From contig CAITZM010000121.1 of assembly GCA_903896925.1 (NCBI GenBank), positions 1-64,000 on the forward strand: a stretch of 64,000 bases of DNA. The letters run 5' to 3'. Positions 32,306 to 40,930 of the stretch are shown piece after piece; within the stretch, counting starts at the first letter, position 1, and each line of letters opens with the position of its first letter. Both the position numbers and the translations under genes were made by a program. The notes beneath the pieces were generated by a model. That model saw only the letters and a program-made list of their open reading frames with translations. It was not told the origin of the DNA and ran no database searches. This DNA is from an uncultured Lentisphaerota bacterium. Lineage in GTDB: Bacteria > Verrucomicrobiota > Kiritimatiellia > CAIQIC01.

Positions 32306-34516
32306 ATGAAACCTGTCAAACTGAATGCAATGCTGCTGGCGGCCGCGCTGTGGTGCGCCGTCCCCTCGTCCCCGGCGGCGACCAACCTCTTCAAGCGTAT
32401 AGAGTTGCCCACCGAGCCCGTCAAGGCCGCGATGATCATCGCCGAGGGGATGCCGAAGCTGCACCTCAGCCATGCCGCGTTCGACGAGAAGGTGGCCACG
32501 AACGCGCTGAGCCTGTACCTGAACATGCTGGACTACGACCACTCGTTCTTCCTCGCGTCCGATGTGGAGGAGTTCCGGGCGCGCGGGCCGCAGCTCGCGC
32601 AGGCGCTGCGCACCGGCGAGGTCAAGGTGGGCGTCGAGATCTATAACCGGTTCATGGAGCGGATGACCAACCGGATTGCCTACGTCGACGTGGTGCTCAA
32701 GCGCGGCTTCGACACGAGCAAGCCGGAGGTGTTCATGTGGAAGCGCAAGGACGCGCCGTGGGCCGCCAGCGAGTCCGAGTGGAACGACCTGTGGCGGCGC
32801 AAGGTGGAGAACGAATACCTCGGCCGCATCGTCGCCATGAAGCTGGCTGACGAGGATAAAGCTCTGGAAAAGAAAAAGAAGGGCCTGTTCGGCTTCCTCA
32901 AGAAGGATGGCGCCAAGACAGCCGCCAAGGACGCCGGCGTCAAGGACCTGAAGCCGGCCGTGAAGGACAAGGAAGAGGACGAGGACAGCGCCGAGCCGCA
33001 GCTGACCCCGAACCAGTTCATCCTCAAGCGCTATGCGCAGTTTCAGACCGTGTTGCAGGACAGCGACCTCGACTGGGTGCTGCAGCGCTACCTGATGGCG
33101 TTCACGATGGCCTACGACCCCCACTCGGAATACCTCATGCCCACCACCGAGGAGGACTTCGACATCAGCATGCGCCTCTCGCTCTGCGGCATCGGCGCCG
33201 TCCTGAGCCCCGAGGATGGCGCGGCCAAGGTCGAGCGCCTGACCACCGGCGGCCCGGCCGAGCGCGACGGTCGCCTCAAGCCCGGCGACAAGATCATCGC
33301 CGTCGCCCAAGGCGACAAGCCCGCCAAGGACATCCTGCACCTGCCGCTCAACAAGACGGTCCGCCTCATCCGCGGCGACAAGGGCACCAAGGTCGTGCTC
33401 ACGGTCGTGCCCAAGAACGACATCACGATGACCAAGACACGGAAAATTGACCTCATCCGCGACGAGATCAAGCTGGAGGAGTCGCGCGCCAAGCAAGACC
33501 TCCGCAGCGAAGTCACCCCCGGCCTGGCCACCCAGCAGTTCGCGGTCGTCACGGTCCCCGAATTCTACGCCGACATGAAAGGCCAGCAGGCCGGCAAGCG
33601 CGATGCCACGAGCGTGGCGCGCGATGTGCGGAAGATCATCGCCGGGTTCAGCACGCAGCATGTGGATGGCGTCGTGCTCGACCTGCGCAACAACGGCGGC
33701 GGCTCGCTCGAGGAGGCCGTGGAGCTGACCGGCGAGTTCATCGGCTCCGGCCCGATCGTCCAGGTGCGCCAGCAGCAGAACGAGGTGCAGGTGCTCGCCG
33801 ACACCGACCCGAACGTGGACTATGCCGGCCCGCTGGTCGTCCTCGTCAACCGCCTGAGCGCCTCGGCCTCGGAAATTTTGACCGCCGCCTTGCAGGACTA
33901 CGGCCGCGCCCTCGTCGTGGGCGACACCAAGACCCACGGCAAGGGCACCGTCCAGACGATGTTGCCCATGGCCGCCGGGTCGGAAAAGCTCGGCGCGCTC
34001 AAGCTCACCACCGCCAGCTTCTATCGCATTGCCGGCGGTTCGACGCAGTTGCGCGGGGTCGCGCCGGACATCGTTGTGCCCTCCACGCTCGACTCGATGG
34101 AGGTCGGCGAAGAGTTCCTGCCCAACGCGCTCCCGTGGAACACCGTCGAGCCCTCCGGCTATGCGCGCGACCGCACCCTGCAGCCGCTGATCCCGGAATT
34201 GCGCAAGCGTTCTGCGGACCGCCTCGCCCACGACCCGCGCTTCGCCACCCACCGCAAGCTCCTCGAACGCTCCGCCGAGCGCGCGAAGAACAAGGAAGTT
34301 TCGCTCAACCTCAACGCCCGCCTCGCCGAAGCCCGCGCGGACCGCGATATCGAAAAATTGCAGAAGCAGGAAGAAGAGGAAGTGACCGTCGGCAAGGAAA
34401 AGAAAAAGAAGAACGACGTGGTCCTCGACGAAACCCTGCACATCCTCGCCGACCTCATCCGCATCGAGCACGGCCCGCACGTCGCCGCCGTCACCGCCTC
34501 CGCGCCGGCGCCCTGA
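32306..34516 (+). CDS. Carboxy-terminal processing protease (Prc/Tsp, family S41)
   Basis: A 736-residue periplasmic protease with a signal peptide (1-25). The N-terminal helical region (about 30-280) carries a Lys-rich insert near 185-230 (KKKKGLFGFLKKDG onward). A PDZ domain lies near 285-370 and the S41 core near 410-590: LDLRNNGGGSLEEAVEL, then SASASEILTAALQDYGRALVVG with nucleophile Ser522, and HGKGTVQT with Lys546, forming the Ser-Lys dyad. A charged C-terminal region (DUF3340-like) follows, ending in a Lys/Glu-rich stretch. Family members trim lipoproteins and peptidoglycan hydrolases. A GAAGAAG ribosome binding site precedes the ATG. Confidence 0.93.
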   Translation: MKPVKLNAMLLAAALWCAVPSSPAATNLFKRIELPTEPVKAAMIIAEGMPKLHLSHAAFDEKVATNALSLYLNMLDYDHSFFLASDVEEFRARGPQLAQALRTGEVKVGVEIYNRFMERMTNRIAYVDVVLKRGFDTSKPEVFMWKRKDAPWAASESEWNDLWRRKVENEYLGRIVAMKLADEDKALEKKKKGLFGFLKKDGAKTAAKDAGVKDLKPAVKDKEEDEDSAEPQLTPNQFILKRYAQFQTVLQDSDLDWVLQRYLMAFTMAYDPHSEYLMPTTEEDFDISMRLSLCGIGAVLSPEDGAAKVERLTTGGPAERDGRLKPGDKIIAVAQGDKPAKDILHLPLNKTVRLIRGDKGTKVVLTVVPKNDITMTKTRKIDLIRDEIKLEESRAKQDLRSEVTPGLATQQFAVVTVPEFYADMKGQQAGKRDATSVARDVRKIIAGFSTQHVDGVVLDLRNNGGGSLEEAVELTGEFIGSGPIVQVRQQQNEVQVLADTDPNVDYAGPLVVLVNRLSASASEILTAALQDYGRALVVGDTKTHGKGTVQTMLPMAAGSEKLGALKLTTASFYRIAGGSTQLRGVAPDIVVPSTLDSMEVGEEFLPNALPWNTVEPSGYARDRTLQPLIPELRKRSADRLAHDPRFATHRKLLERSAERAKNKEVSLNLNARLAEARADRDIEKLQKQEEEEVTVGKEKKKKNDVVLDETLHILADLIRIEHGPHVAAVTASAPAP

Positions 34517-34545
34517 TTTTTCCAGGGTTTGGACACCGACCGTTG

Positions 34546-34565
34546 CGTTTTTCCAAGCCTTGGAA
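34546..34565. repeat. TTTTCCAAG/CTTGGAAAA palindrome, copy 3
   Basis: Twenty bases identical to 9827-9846, in the gap after the protease gene. A weaker TTTTTCCAGGGTTTGG lies just before it (34515-34530). Confidence 0.8.
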
Positions 34566-34664
34566 AACGTTGGTTTCCCTTTCCAAGCTTTGATACGGAT
34601 CAGGGCTTGGCGTACAACCCTGCGAGCGGTTAGGACGCAGAGAGTGCGGCTTTGGATCAGTTGC

Positions 34665-34810
34665 TAGCTGGGAGCGGCGGCATTCCTGCCGCCGCAGCGG
34701 AACCATCATGCGTGGGTGTTGCATACGGTTCTGCGGTCACGGCAAGGCGGCCCCACTATGCGGGGCGGTGAGGCCACCGCCCCGCCCAGTCAGTCAGATA
34801 AAACAGACCT
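34665..34810. repeat. Composite intergenic repeat, copy 1
   Basis: Starts TAGCTGGGAGCGGCGGCATT and contains the hairpin GCGGCGGCA/TGCCGCCGC, then a GGGGCGGTGAGGCCACCGCCCC hairpin and CCCAGTCAGTCAG. The same elements in the same order occur at 61708-61880, with the first 22 bases identical. The rest of 34517-35072 has another mini-hairpin (34949-34965) and an AATCATCAATCATCAATC stretch near 34990, echoed near 59765; no gene is seen. Confidence 0.7.
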
Positions 34811-35072
34811 GAAGCGGATTGCGGTGCCCGCTGTAGCGGCGCTCTGTGAGTGCCGAGGAACCCGTGCCCCAGCAGGTCTGAAACCGAGCAGTACAGAGCT
34901 GTAACAGGGGTCCGAGCTGCAGCGCTGCCGCTCCAGCTCGGCCGCGTTCTCACGCTCCGCGTGAGGTTTCTGTAACGGTGCACTACCGCAAATCATCAAT
35001 CATCAATCTGAAATCGTACATGGCTTATCGGTTGGCCGCGTACGCTTGTGCGCCGCGTAGCGCCGGCTGCGC

Positions 35073-36137
35073 TCACTGCGCCTCGGGCAGCTCGCGGCGG
35101 CATTCCTGCAGGAGCGCCGAAGGTGCGCAGCCCTGCATGAAGAGTTTCCCGTGCTCGTCGAAGAGGCTGACGATGACGCCGTAGAGCGGCCGGTAGGACT
35201 TGAAGCCGACCAGCCGGCTGGCGTAGTTCCGCATGCCGTGCCCATCCACGGCCAGCCCGGAGCCGTGCGGGATGGCCGGCAGGGCGATGAGTTCGACGCT
35301 CTCGCGGCGGAACCCGCGCGGGTTGGGGTATTTGGCGAAATATTCGATCACCAGCTTGGTGCCGGCCGGGAGCGCGCTGTTCTTGGCGGCGAGGCTGACG
35401 CGCGGCAGGCCCTCGGCCTCGGTGACGGCGAGCGTGTAGTTGAACAGCGCGCCGCGGAGATCGGTGAAGGCGGCTTCCAGCAGCAGCGGGCGGCCGTTGC
35501 GCAGGGCCGGCTCCTTGCCGGGCGGATAGAACGTATATTTTTCGCCTTTGCCGGCTTGGATCGTGAGCGGCTGGTCGGGCGGCGGATCGGCAAAACGCGG
35601 CAGCGTCAACGCCGGCGCGACCGCGTGGACCCATGTCAACGCGGCGTGCCTGGTGATCAGGTCGGCCTGTTTCTTTATGCGTCCGTAATTTTTCGGGTCC
35701 ACCTTTTTGTGCAGCACCGCCAGTTGCGCGAGGGCGTTCTCGGCGGCCGCGATCATCTTTTTGGCGGCGGCCTGCTGGCCGGCGCGCTCGGCGGCGAGCA
35801 GTTCCTGCTGGACCTGCCGCGCCTCCGGCAGTTCGGCCTTGGCCTGCAACGGCGCGGCGCTGTGCTCGGCGCGCTCGAGGTCTTCGCGCAACGCGAGAAC
35901 CTTGCCCAGCTCGCCCTGCGCCTTGAATTTATTTTCCAGCCGGCCGAGTGCCTGACGATATTTTTCCTTGTGCGCGACCATGCCGGGCGTAGCGGCATGT
36001 TGCAGGTCGGTCAGCTGGCCGACGCACTGCGCGCCGAGCCGCTCCGCCTGCAGCAGCGCAGCCGCATCATCTTTTTGTGCCAGGCCGGTGGCGCAGCACA
36101 GGCCCAAATAAAGCCCTAAAAAATACGGCCATTTCAT
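35073..36137 (-). CDS. Exported coiled-coil protein of unknown function
   Basis: A 354-residue protein with a signal peptide (MKWPYFLGLYLGLCCATGLA). Residues 25-150 are heptad-like and rich in Ala, Glu, Gln and Lys (RLENKFKAQGELGKVLALREDLERAE and similar), predicting a long coiled coil. The second half (190-345) is beta-rich, ending GYRPLYGVIVSLFDEHGKLFMQGC-like sequence. I do not recognise a family, although exported proteins with an N-terminal coiled coil and a C-terminal beta domain are frequent in PVC genomes. No neighbour on the same strand gives a clue. It is transcribed away from the tRNA gene. Confidence 0.8.
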   Translation of the reverse strand: MKWPYFLGLYLGLCCATGLAQKDDAAALLQAERLGAQCVGQLTDLQHAATPGMVAHKEKYRQALGRLENKFKAQGELGKVLALREDLERAEHSAAPLQAKAELPEARQVQQELLAAERAGQQAAAKKMIAAAENALAQLAVLHKKVDPKNYGRIKKQADLITRHAALTWVHAVAPALTLPRFADPPPDQPLTIQAGKGEKYTFYPPGKEPALRNGRPLLLEAAFTDLRGALFNYTLAVTEAEGLPRVSLAAKNSALPAGTKLVIEYFAKYPNPRGFRRESVELIALPAIPHGSGLAVDGHGMRNYASRLVGFKSYRPLYGVIVSLFDEHGKLFMQGCAPSALLQECRRELPEAQ

Positions 36138-36212
36138 CGTAAAAACTGCCTTTCCAGAGCCTCAGCCTAGCTTCCGCACAGGGTCAAAACAAGCCCTTCC
36201 AAAAAAAGAAAC

Positions 36213-36240
36213 TTGCGTGCGGCTAATATTTTGGCATATT
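36213..36240 (+). promoter_or_regulatory. Weak predicted promoter of tRNA-Gly
   Basis: TTGCGT (36213-36218), 16-base AT-rich spacer, CATATT (36235-36240), 21 bases before the mature tRNA 5' end. Position is right but the boxes match consensus only partly. Confidence 0.35.
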
Positions 36241-36261
36241 CGCCGCCGCTGACCACACCAA

Positions 36262-36336
36262 GCGAGCGTAGCTCAGTGGTAGAGCGGCACCTTGCCAAGG
36301 TGCATGTCGAGGGTTCAACTCCCTTCGCTCGCTCCA
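36262..36336 (+). tRNA. tRNA-Gly (GCC)
   Basis: A 75-base cloverleaf. Acceptor strands GCGAGCG (36262-36268) and CGCTCGC (36326-36332) pair fully, followed by discriminator T and encoded CCA (36334-36336). The D arm is GCTC-AGTGGTA-GAGC. The anticodon arm GGCACCTTGCCAAGGTGC presents GCC, reading GGC and GGT glycine codons. The T arm is GAGGG-TTCAACT-CCCTT. Its last 23 bases plus two flanking bases (36314-36338) are duplicated exactly at 36846-36870, at the end of a GIY-YIG unit. Confidence 0.97.
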
Positions 36337-36345
36337 ATTCCTGCT

Positions 36346-36440
36346 ATACTACCTGCCGATGTCATTCGTAGAAACATCCGTAGAGCTCACGACTGATCCA
36401 TGGCCGCGTAATCCGATCTCGCCTGTCGCGGTCCACCTGA
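36346..36440 (+). pseudogene. Decayed, internally deleted GIY-YIG gene copy
   Basis: This stretch aligns at both ends with the intact GIY-YIG gene downstream. CCTGCTATACTACCTG ... GATGTCATTCGTAG corresponds to the intact gene's CCTCCTATGATTACCG ... TATGTCATCCGCAG (codons 1-9), with ATA in place of ATG. TGGCCGCGTAATCCGATC ... TGTCGCGGTCCACCTGA corresponds to its last codons and stop. About 190 bases of the middle are missing. It lies immediately after the tRNA gene, so it is the older of two tandem units. Confidence 0.65.
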
Positions 36441-36513
36441 TACGGGTAGAGTATGCCCTGTGGAGAGGGCTTGTGCGCCCCAGGCGCATTAAAATCCCTT
36501 CGCTCGCCCCAAG
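36424..36513 (+). repeat. Unit tail, copy A (tRNA-end direct repeat)
   Basis: About 90 bases, roughly 85% identical to 36782-36870 with one single-base gap. Both run from the GIY-YIG stop region through GAGGGCTTGTGCGCC to CCCTTCGCTCGC-CCCAA, the last part being the 3' end of the tRNA-Gly gene. Confidence 0.85.
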
Positions 36514-36519
36514 CCTCCT

Positions 36520-36798
36520 ATGATTACCGTCTATGTCATCCGCAGTGTAAGCAATGGCAAACGCTATGTGGGCATCACAAACGACCTGTCGCGCCGGCTG
36601 CTCGAGCACAAGAGCAATCAGACCGCGGCCGGACATCTCCTTGGTGCTTTCGATCTGCTCTGGACCGAAGAATTTCAAGATCACCTCCAAGCGCGCGTGC
36701 GCGAAAAGGAGCTGAAATCGGGACAGGGTCGGAAATGGTTGGATGAAAAGTTTGGCCGACCGCCGGATGCCTCCCTCGGCATGTCGCGGCCCGCCTGA
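36520..36798 (+). CDS. GIY-YIG endonuclease, single-domain
   Basis: A 92-residue protein consisting of one GIY-YIG nuclease domain. TVYVIRSVSNGKRYVGITND supplies the paired GIY and YIG strands (Tyr5, Tyr16, Gly18), LSRRLLEHKS the catalytic Arg region, and AREKELKSG-type sequence (VREKELKSGQGRKWL) the helix with the metal-binding Glu. The UvrC-like and DNA-binding extensions of larger nucleases are absent, as in the UPF0213/YhbQ-like group. Its stop codon is the loop of the hairpin CCCGCC-TGA-GGCGGG, part of the direct repeat that flanks the gene on both sides. That arrangement at a tRNA gene suggests the nuclease helps the unit move or maintain itself; the mechanism is inferred. Confidence 0.85.
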   Translation: MITVYVIRSVSNGKRYVGITNDLSRRLLEHKSNQTAAGHLLGAFDLLWTEEFQDHLQARVREKELKSGQGRKWLDEKFGRPPDASLGMSRPA

Positions 36799-36870
36799 GG
36801 CGGGTAAAGCATGCCCTTGAAGAGGGCTTGTGCGCCTCAGGCGCATTCAACTCCCTTCGCTCGCTCCAAT
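36782..36870 (+). repeat. Unit tail, copy B with three hairpins and tRNA 3' end
   Basis: Three consecutive hairpins: CCCGCC-TGA-GGCGGG (36790-36804), GCCCT-TGAAG-AGGGC (36813-36827) and TGCGCC-TCA-GGCGCA (36831-36845), followed by 25 bases identical to the tRNA-Gly 3' end (36846-36870). The next 216 bases to the helicase gene show no gene. Confidence 0.85.
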
Positions 36871-37086
36871 CCCGAACTTTCACCCCGGGGCGGAGCTCTA
36901 TCTGCGCGGGATCCCTGCGCTGCTGGCCTCGGAAAGAGGGGAAAGCAGAGTGGTTTGCGCCGCACAGACAGCAGCTTTTTCGCGTTCCTGAACTTCACTC
37001 GCAGATGATGTGGCGAACGCTGGTTCGTGTGTGGCGCAGCGAGTTTGCTTTTGCCGGAGGCGGCTTTCTGTTAGAACCGCCGCCGC

Positions 37087-39108
37087 ATGATTGCACCTCG
37101 TCAGACGCTGCCGGACGCCGCCGACCTTGTGGCGGTCACGGAAGCCTTCTTCAAGCCCGAGGGCGGCCTCGCGCGCGCCAGCGCCGGCGAGCAGTACCCG
37201 TTCGAGCCGCGCCCGCAGCAGGCCGAGATGGCGCAGGCCGTGGCGCGCGCGCTGTCCGATGCGCAACATCTCGTGGTCGAGGCGGGCACCGGCGTCGGCA
37301 AGAGCTTCGCCTACCTCGTCCCGCTCGCGCTGGTGGCGCACGCGCGCAACATCCAGGTCATCGTCTCCACCTACACCATCGCGCTGCAGGAGCAGCTCAT
37401 GGGCAAGGACATCCCGTTCCTGCAAAAACATCTCGGCGTGGATTTCAAGGCCGTGCTGGTCAAGGGCCGCAGCAACTACCTCTGCCTGCGCCGGCTCGCC
37501 CGCGCCCGCGGCCACACCAAGGAGCTGTTCAAGGCGGAGACCAGCGACGAGCTGGAGCGCATCGCCAACTGGGCCGAGCGCACCGCCGACGGCAGCCTGC
37601 AGGACCTGCCGCAGCAGCCGCGGCCGGACATCTGGGACCTCGTCTGCTGCGAGCACGGCAACTGCCTCGGCGCGCGCTGCCCGGAGTTCAAGCGCTGCTT
37701 CCTGATGCATGCGCGCGCACGGATCCGCGAGGCCCACCTGCTCATCGTCAACCACCACCTCTTCTTTTCCGAGCTGGGCCTCCGCGCCGGCGGCGCCGCC
37801 TTCCTGCCCGACTACAAGCTCGTCGTGCTCGACGAGGCCCACATGCTCGAAAACGTCGCCGGCGACCACCTGGGCCTGCGCCTCTCCCGCTACGGCTTCG
37901 ACCACTGGCTGCGGCGCCTCTATATGCCCGATGAGCGCAAGGGCCTGCTGGCGCTCGTCAAGGCGCGCGACGCCGCGCTCACGGTGACGCAGATCGGCGA
38001 CGCGCTCGACAAGCTGTTCGCGGATGTCGCCGACTGGGCCAAGTTCACGCACGAGACCACCTACCGCGTGATCGCCAAGCCGCTCGACATCACCACCGAC
38101 GCGGTCGACCTGCTCGACAGGCTGTCGGTGCAGCTCAGCGAGGTGGTCGAGGAGCTGAAGGACGAGAACTGGCAGTCGGAGCTGCGCGCGCTGCGGCGGC
38201 GTGCGCAGGAAATGCGCACCGCCCTGCGCGCATTCCTCGACCAGTCGCTGCCCGGCCAGGTGTACTGGCTGGAGCGCGAGGGCCGCCGCCGGATGCAGAC
38301 CGTCCTCTATTCCGCGCCGATCGAGGTCGGCCCGATCCTCAAGGAGCTGCTGTTCGATAATCTCGACAGCGTCATCCTGACCAGCGCGACGCTCGCGGTC
38401 GGCGACAACCTCGACTATTTCCGGAAGCGGATCGGGGTGGAGGAGGCCGAGACGTTGCAGCTCGGCTCGCCGTTCAACTACGAGCGGCAGATGCAGGTCT
38501 TCCTGCGGCGCGGCCTGCCGGACCCGACCGATGCGGAGCATTTCCCGGCCGCCGCCGCCGGGGCCATCAAGGAGTTTGTCGCCCGGACGCAGGGTCGCGC
38601 CTTCGTGCTCTTCACCGCCACCAGCCTGATGCGTCGCGTCGCCGCCCTGGTCGCCGAGGATTTCGCCGCCGCCGGTTACACGTTCCTGATGCAGGGCGAG
38701 GGCCTGACGCGGCACACGATGCTGGAGCAGTTCCGGACCGCGCCGTCGCCGGTGCTCTTCGGCCTCGACAGCTTCTGGATGGGCGTGGATGTGCGCGGCG
38801 AGGCCCTGAGCAACGTCATTATCACCCGCCTGCCCTTCGCCGTGCCGGACCAGCCGCTGACCAAGGCGCGCATGGACCGCATCAAGGAGAAGGGCGGCGA
38901 TCCGTTCCGCGACTATTCGCTGCCCGAGGCCATCCTGAAGTTCCGGCAGGGCGTCGGCCGCCTGATCCGCACAGCGACCGACACCGGCATTGTCGTCATC
39001 CTCGATGGCCGCATCATCTCCAAGTGGTACGGCCGCAAGTTCCTCGCGGCCCTCCCCGAATGCCCGGTTGAGATCGTCGGCAACGCCGAGGACGAAGTCG
39101 CAGAATAG
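37087..39108 (+). CDS. dinG: DinG/YoaA-type iron-sulphur superfamily 2 helicase
   Basis: A 673-residue DNA helicase of the XPD/DinG family, expected to unwind 5'-tailed DNA or remove R-loops. Walker A EAGTGVGKS lies near 64-72, and VVLDEAH (Asp249-His252) is the DEAH box. Between them are the cysteines expected for a [4Fe-4S] cluster: SNYLCLRR near 131, then C-x4-C-x4-C-x5-C near 187-205. Motifs V and VI follow: FGLDSFWMGVDVRGE and QGVGRLIRTATDTGIVVILD, the latter with the arginine finger. The exonuclease domain found in some DinG proteins is absent. The gene stands alone and starts at the first ATG after the tRNA-linked element. Confidence 0.93.
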   Translation: MIAPRQTLPDAADLVAVTEAFFKPEGGLARASAGEQYPFEPRPQQAEMAQAVARALSDAQHLVVEAGTGVGKSFAYLVPLALVAHARNIQVIVSTYTIALQEQLMGKDIPFLQKHLGVDFKAVLVKGRSNYLCLRRLARARGHTKELFKAETSDELERIANWAERTADGSLQDLPQQPRPDIWDLVCCEHGNCLGARCPEFKRCFLMHARARIREAHLLIVNHHLFFSELGLRAGGAAFLPDYKLVVLDEAHMLENVAGDHLGLRLSRYGFDHWLRRLYMPDERKGLLALVKARDAALTVTQIGDALDKLFADVADWAKFTHETTYRVIAKPLDITTDAVDLLDRLSVQLSEVVEELKDENWQSELRALRRRAQEMRTALRAFLDQSLPGQVYWLEREGRRRMQTVLYSAPIEVGPILKELLFDNLDSVILTSATLAVGDNLDYFRKRIGVEEAETLQLGSPFNYERQMQVFLRRGLPDPTDAEHFPAAAAGAIKEFVARTQGRAFVLFTATSLMRRVAALVAEDFAAAGYTFLMQGEGLTRHTMLEQFRTAPSPVLFGLDSFWMGVDVRGEALSNVIITRLPFAVPDQPLTKARMDRIKEKGGDPFRDYSLPEAILKFRQGVGRLIRTATDTGIVVILDGRIISKWYGRKFLAALPECPVEIVGNAEDEVAE

Positions 39109-39190
39109 GGGCGCCGCCCCTGCCACGTTCGCTCCTGCCATGCTTTTGCCCTTGTCGTGGCACGCACTGCCGCCGGCCCTCCCGGCCTCG

Positions 39191-39214
39191 TCGCACAGTT
39201 GTACAACTGTGCGA
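39191..39214. promoter_or_regulatory. Perfect 24-bp palindrome, probable operator
   Basis: The half-site TCGCACAGTTGT is followed directly by its exact reverse complement, with TTGTACAA at the centre. It lies 86 bases before the pectate-lyase-fold gene and 83 bases after the helicase stop, where a repressor or activator dimer could act. No T-run follows, so a terminator is unlikely. Confidence 0.6.
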
Positions 39215-39299
39215 TGGGGGGCAGGGACCTGTCAGGGGTGGGTCGCCCCGGAAAAGTCGTGCTCGCCTGCGGGGCTCGTCCTGTGCATAAGCATGCCGC

Positions 39300-40877
39300 A
39301 TGCATGTACACGAACGTGGCGGGCCCTTGCGGGCGTTCTGCAGGGCGGGGGGCGGCTGGACTTGGCGCGAGGGGTGCGTCGGGCTGGGCGCCCTGCTGCT
39401 GGCGGCGGGCGTCGCGGGGGCGGCGGACGTTTCCGCGCTGTGGGGCCGCAACGGCGAGCTGTGGACGCCGCAGAGCCGGCTGCCGGACTTCTCCTGGGCC
39501 GGCCATCACTGCGGCGAGCAAGCGCTGCCCGTGCTGCCGCCCGGCGTCAGCGTGAAGACCTTCGGGGCCAAGGGCGATGGGGTGGCCGATGACACGCAGG
39601 CCTTCCTCGACGCGCTCGAAAAGGCCCCGGCCGGCGCGATCGAGGTGCCGCCCGGGCATTACAAGGTCACCAAGATCCTGGAAATCACCAGGTCCGGCAT
39701 TGTCCTGCGCGGAGCCGGTCCGGACAAGAGCGTGCTCGTCTGTCCCGTCCCGCTCAACGAGATCAAGCCGAACTGGGGCGCGACCACGACCGGCAAGCGC
39801 ACCTCCAACTATTCCTGGAACGGCGGCATCGTCTGGCTCAAAGGCAGCCTGCGGACCAAGCCGCTGGCCACGGTCACCGCCGAGGCGCTGCGCGGCGCGC
39901 AGGCGTTGACGGTGGCGTCCACCGAGCGGCTCCGCGTGGGTCAGCGCGTGCAAATCTACGAGAGCGATACGCCGGAGAACACGCTCGCGGCGCACCTCTA
40001 TTCCGGCGACCCGGGCCCGACGCAGAAGCTCAAGGGTTCGGCGCGTGCGGCGCTGGTGTGTCATGTGACGAAGCTTGCCGGCCACCAAGTGTTCTTTGAC
40101 CGGCCGCTGCGCTGCGATGTGAAGCTCCTCTGGCAGCCGGTCGTGCGCAGCTTCGAGCCGACCGTGACGGAGTCCGGCGTGGAAAAACTTGGTTTCGAGT
40201 TCCCGAACACGCCCTATCCGGGACACTTCAACGAGTCCGGCTTCAACGCCGTGGCCCTGACCGGCTGCAGCGACTGCTGGGTGCGCGATCTGCGGATACT
40301 GAATGCGGACAGCGGGCTCTATCTCAACGGGTGCTTTTGCACTGCGCAGAACATTGTGATCGAATCAGCGCGCCAGCCGGACAAGACCGGCAGCACCGGC
40401 CACCACGGCGTCAGCATATCGGGCGCGGACAACCTCTTCACCGCTTTTGATTTCCGGACGCAGTTCATCCACGACATTTCCGTGGATGGCGGCGCCTCCG
40501 GCAATGTCACCGCCGGTGGTAAGGGTGTGGACCTCTGTCTCGACCATCACAAGCGGGTTTGCTGCGAGAACCTGTTTGCCAACCTGGATGCCGGCGCGGG
40601 CACGCACCTCTGGCGGCACGGCGGCGGAGCCGACCTCGGCAAGGCCTGCGCCGCGCGCGGCACGTTTTGGAACATCCGCGCGCAGAAGCCGCAGGTCTGG
40701 CCGCCGGCCGAGTTTGGGCCGCCGTCGATGAACCTGGTTGCGATCCAGACGATCAAACCCACCGCGGCCGACCCCGCCGGCAAATGGTTCGAAGCCATCA
40801 AGCCCGAGAGCCTCAACCCGCAGGACATCCATCAGGCCCAGCTCGCCCGCCGCCTCGCCGCCCGCCCCGCGCGCTGA
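39300..40877 (+). CDS. Exported pectate-lyase-fold (right-handed beta-helix) protein
   Basis: A 525-residue protein with an N-terminal hydrophobic export segment (GLGALLLAAGVAGAADV, residues 28-44). VSVKTFGAKGDGVADDTQAFLDAL near 81-104 is the hallmark of the Pectate_lyase_3 family, followed by the parallel beta-helix (SGIVLRGAGPDKSVLVCP, GFNAVALTGCSDCWVRDLRILNADSG and so on). Family members include glycosidases and lyases acting on pectin or other acidic polysaccharides, but catalytic residues are not identifiable with certainty. The 27 residues before the hydrophobic stretch are Arg-rich, so the true start may lie further in. Upstream is a perfect 24-bp palindrome suited to substrate-dependent control. 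Confidence 0.82.
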   Translation: MHVHERGGPLRAFCRAGGGWTWREGCVGLGALLLAAGVAGAADVSALWGRNGELWTPQSRLPDFSWAGHHCGEQALPVLPPGVSVKTFGAKGDGVADDTQAFLDALEKAPAGAIEVPPGHYKVTKILEITRSGIVLRGAGPDKSVLVCPVPLNEIKPNWGATTTGKRTSNYSWNGGIVWLKGSLRTKPLATVTAEALRGAQALTVASTERLRVGQRVQIYESDTPENTLAAHLYSGDPGPTQKLKGSARAALVCHVTKLAGHQVFFDRPLRCDVKLLWQPVVRSFEPTVTESGVEKLGFEFPNTPYPGHFNESGFNAVALTGCSDCWVRDLRILNADSGLYLNGCFCTAQNIVIESARQPDKTGSTGHHGVSISGADNLFTAFDFRTQFIHDISVDGGASGNVTAGGKGVDLCLDHHKRVCCENLFANLDAGAGTHLWRHGGGADLGKACAARGTFWNIRAQKPQVWPPAEFGPPSMNLVAIQTIKPTAADPAGKWFEAIKPESLNPQDIHQAQLARRLAARPAR

Positions 40878-40930
40878 GCGCATAAGCACACGCGTGGCGC
40901 GAGCCGACGGGTGACGGACAGAGCATTAAA

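Noticed and set aside
32129..34480. Open frame of 783 codons opposite the Prc-type protease
   Set aside because: Repetitive Leu/Gly/Val/His-rich shadow translation; the plus strand carries a complete protease with catalytic residues.
36424..36513. A second tRNA gene after tRNA-Gly
   Set aside because: Only the T-loop side and 3' acceptor strand are present; no matching 5' acceptor strand, D arm or anticodon arm can be drawn, so it is a partial tRNA-end repeat.
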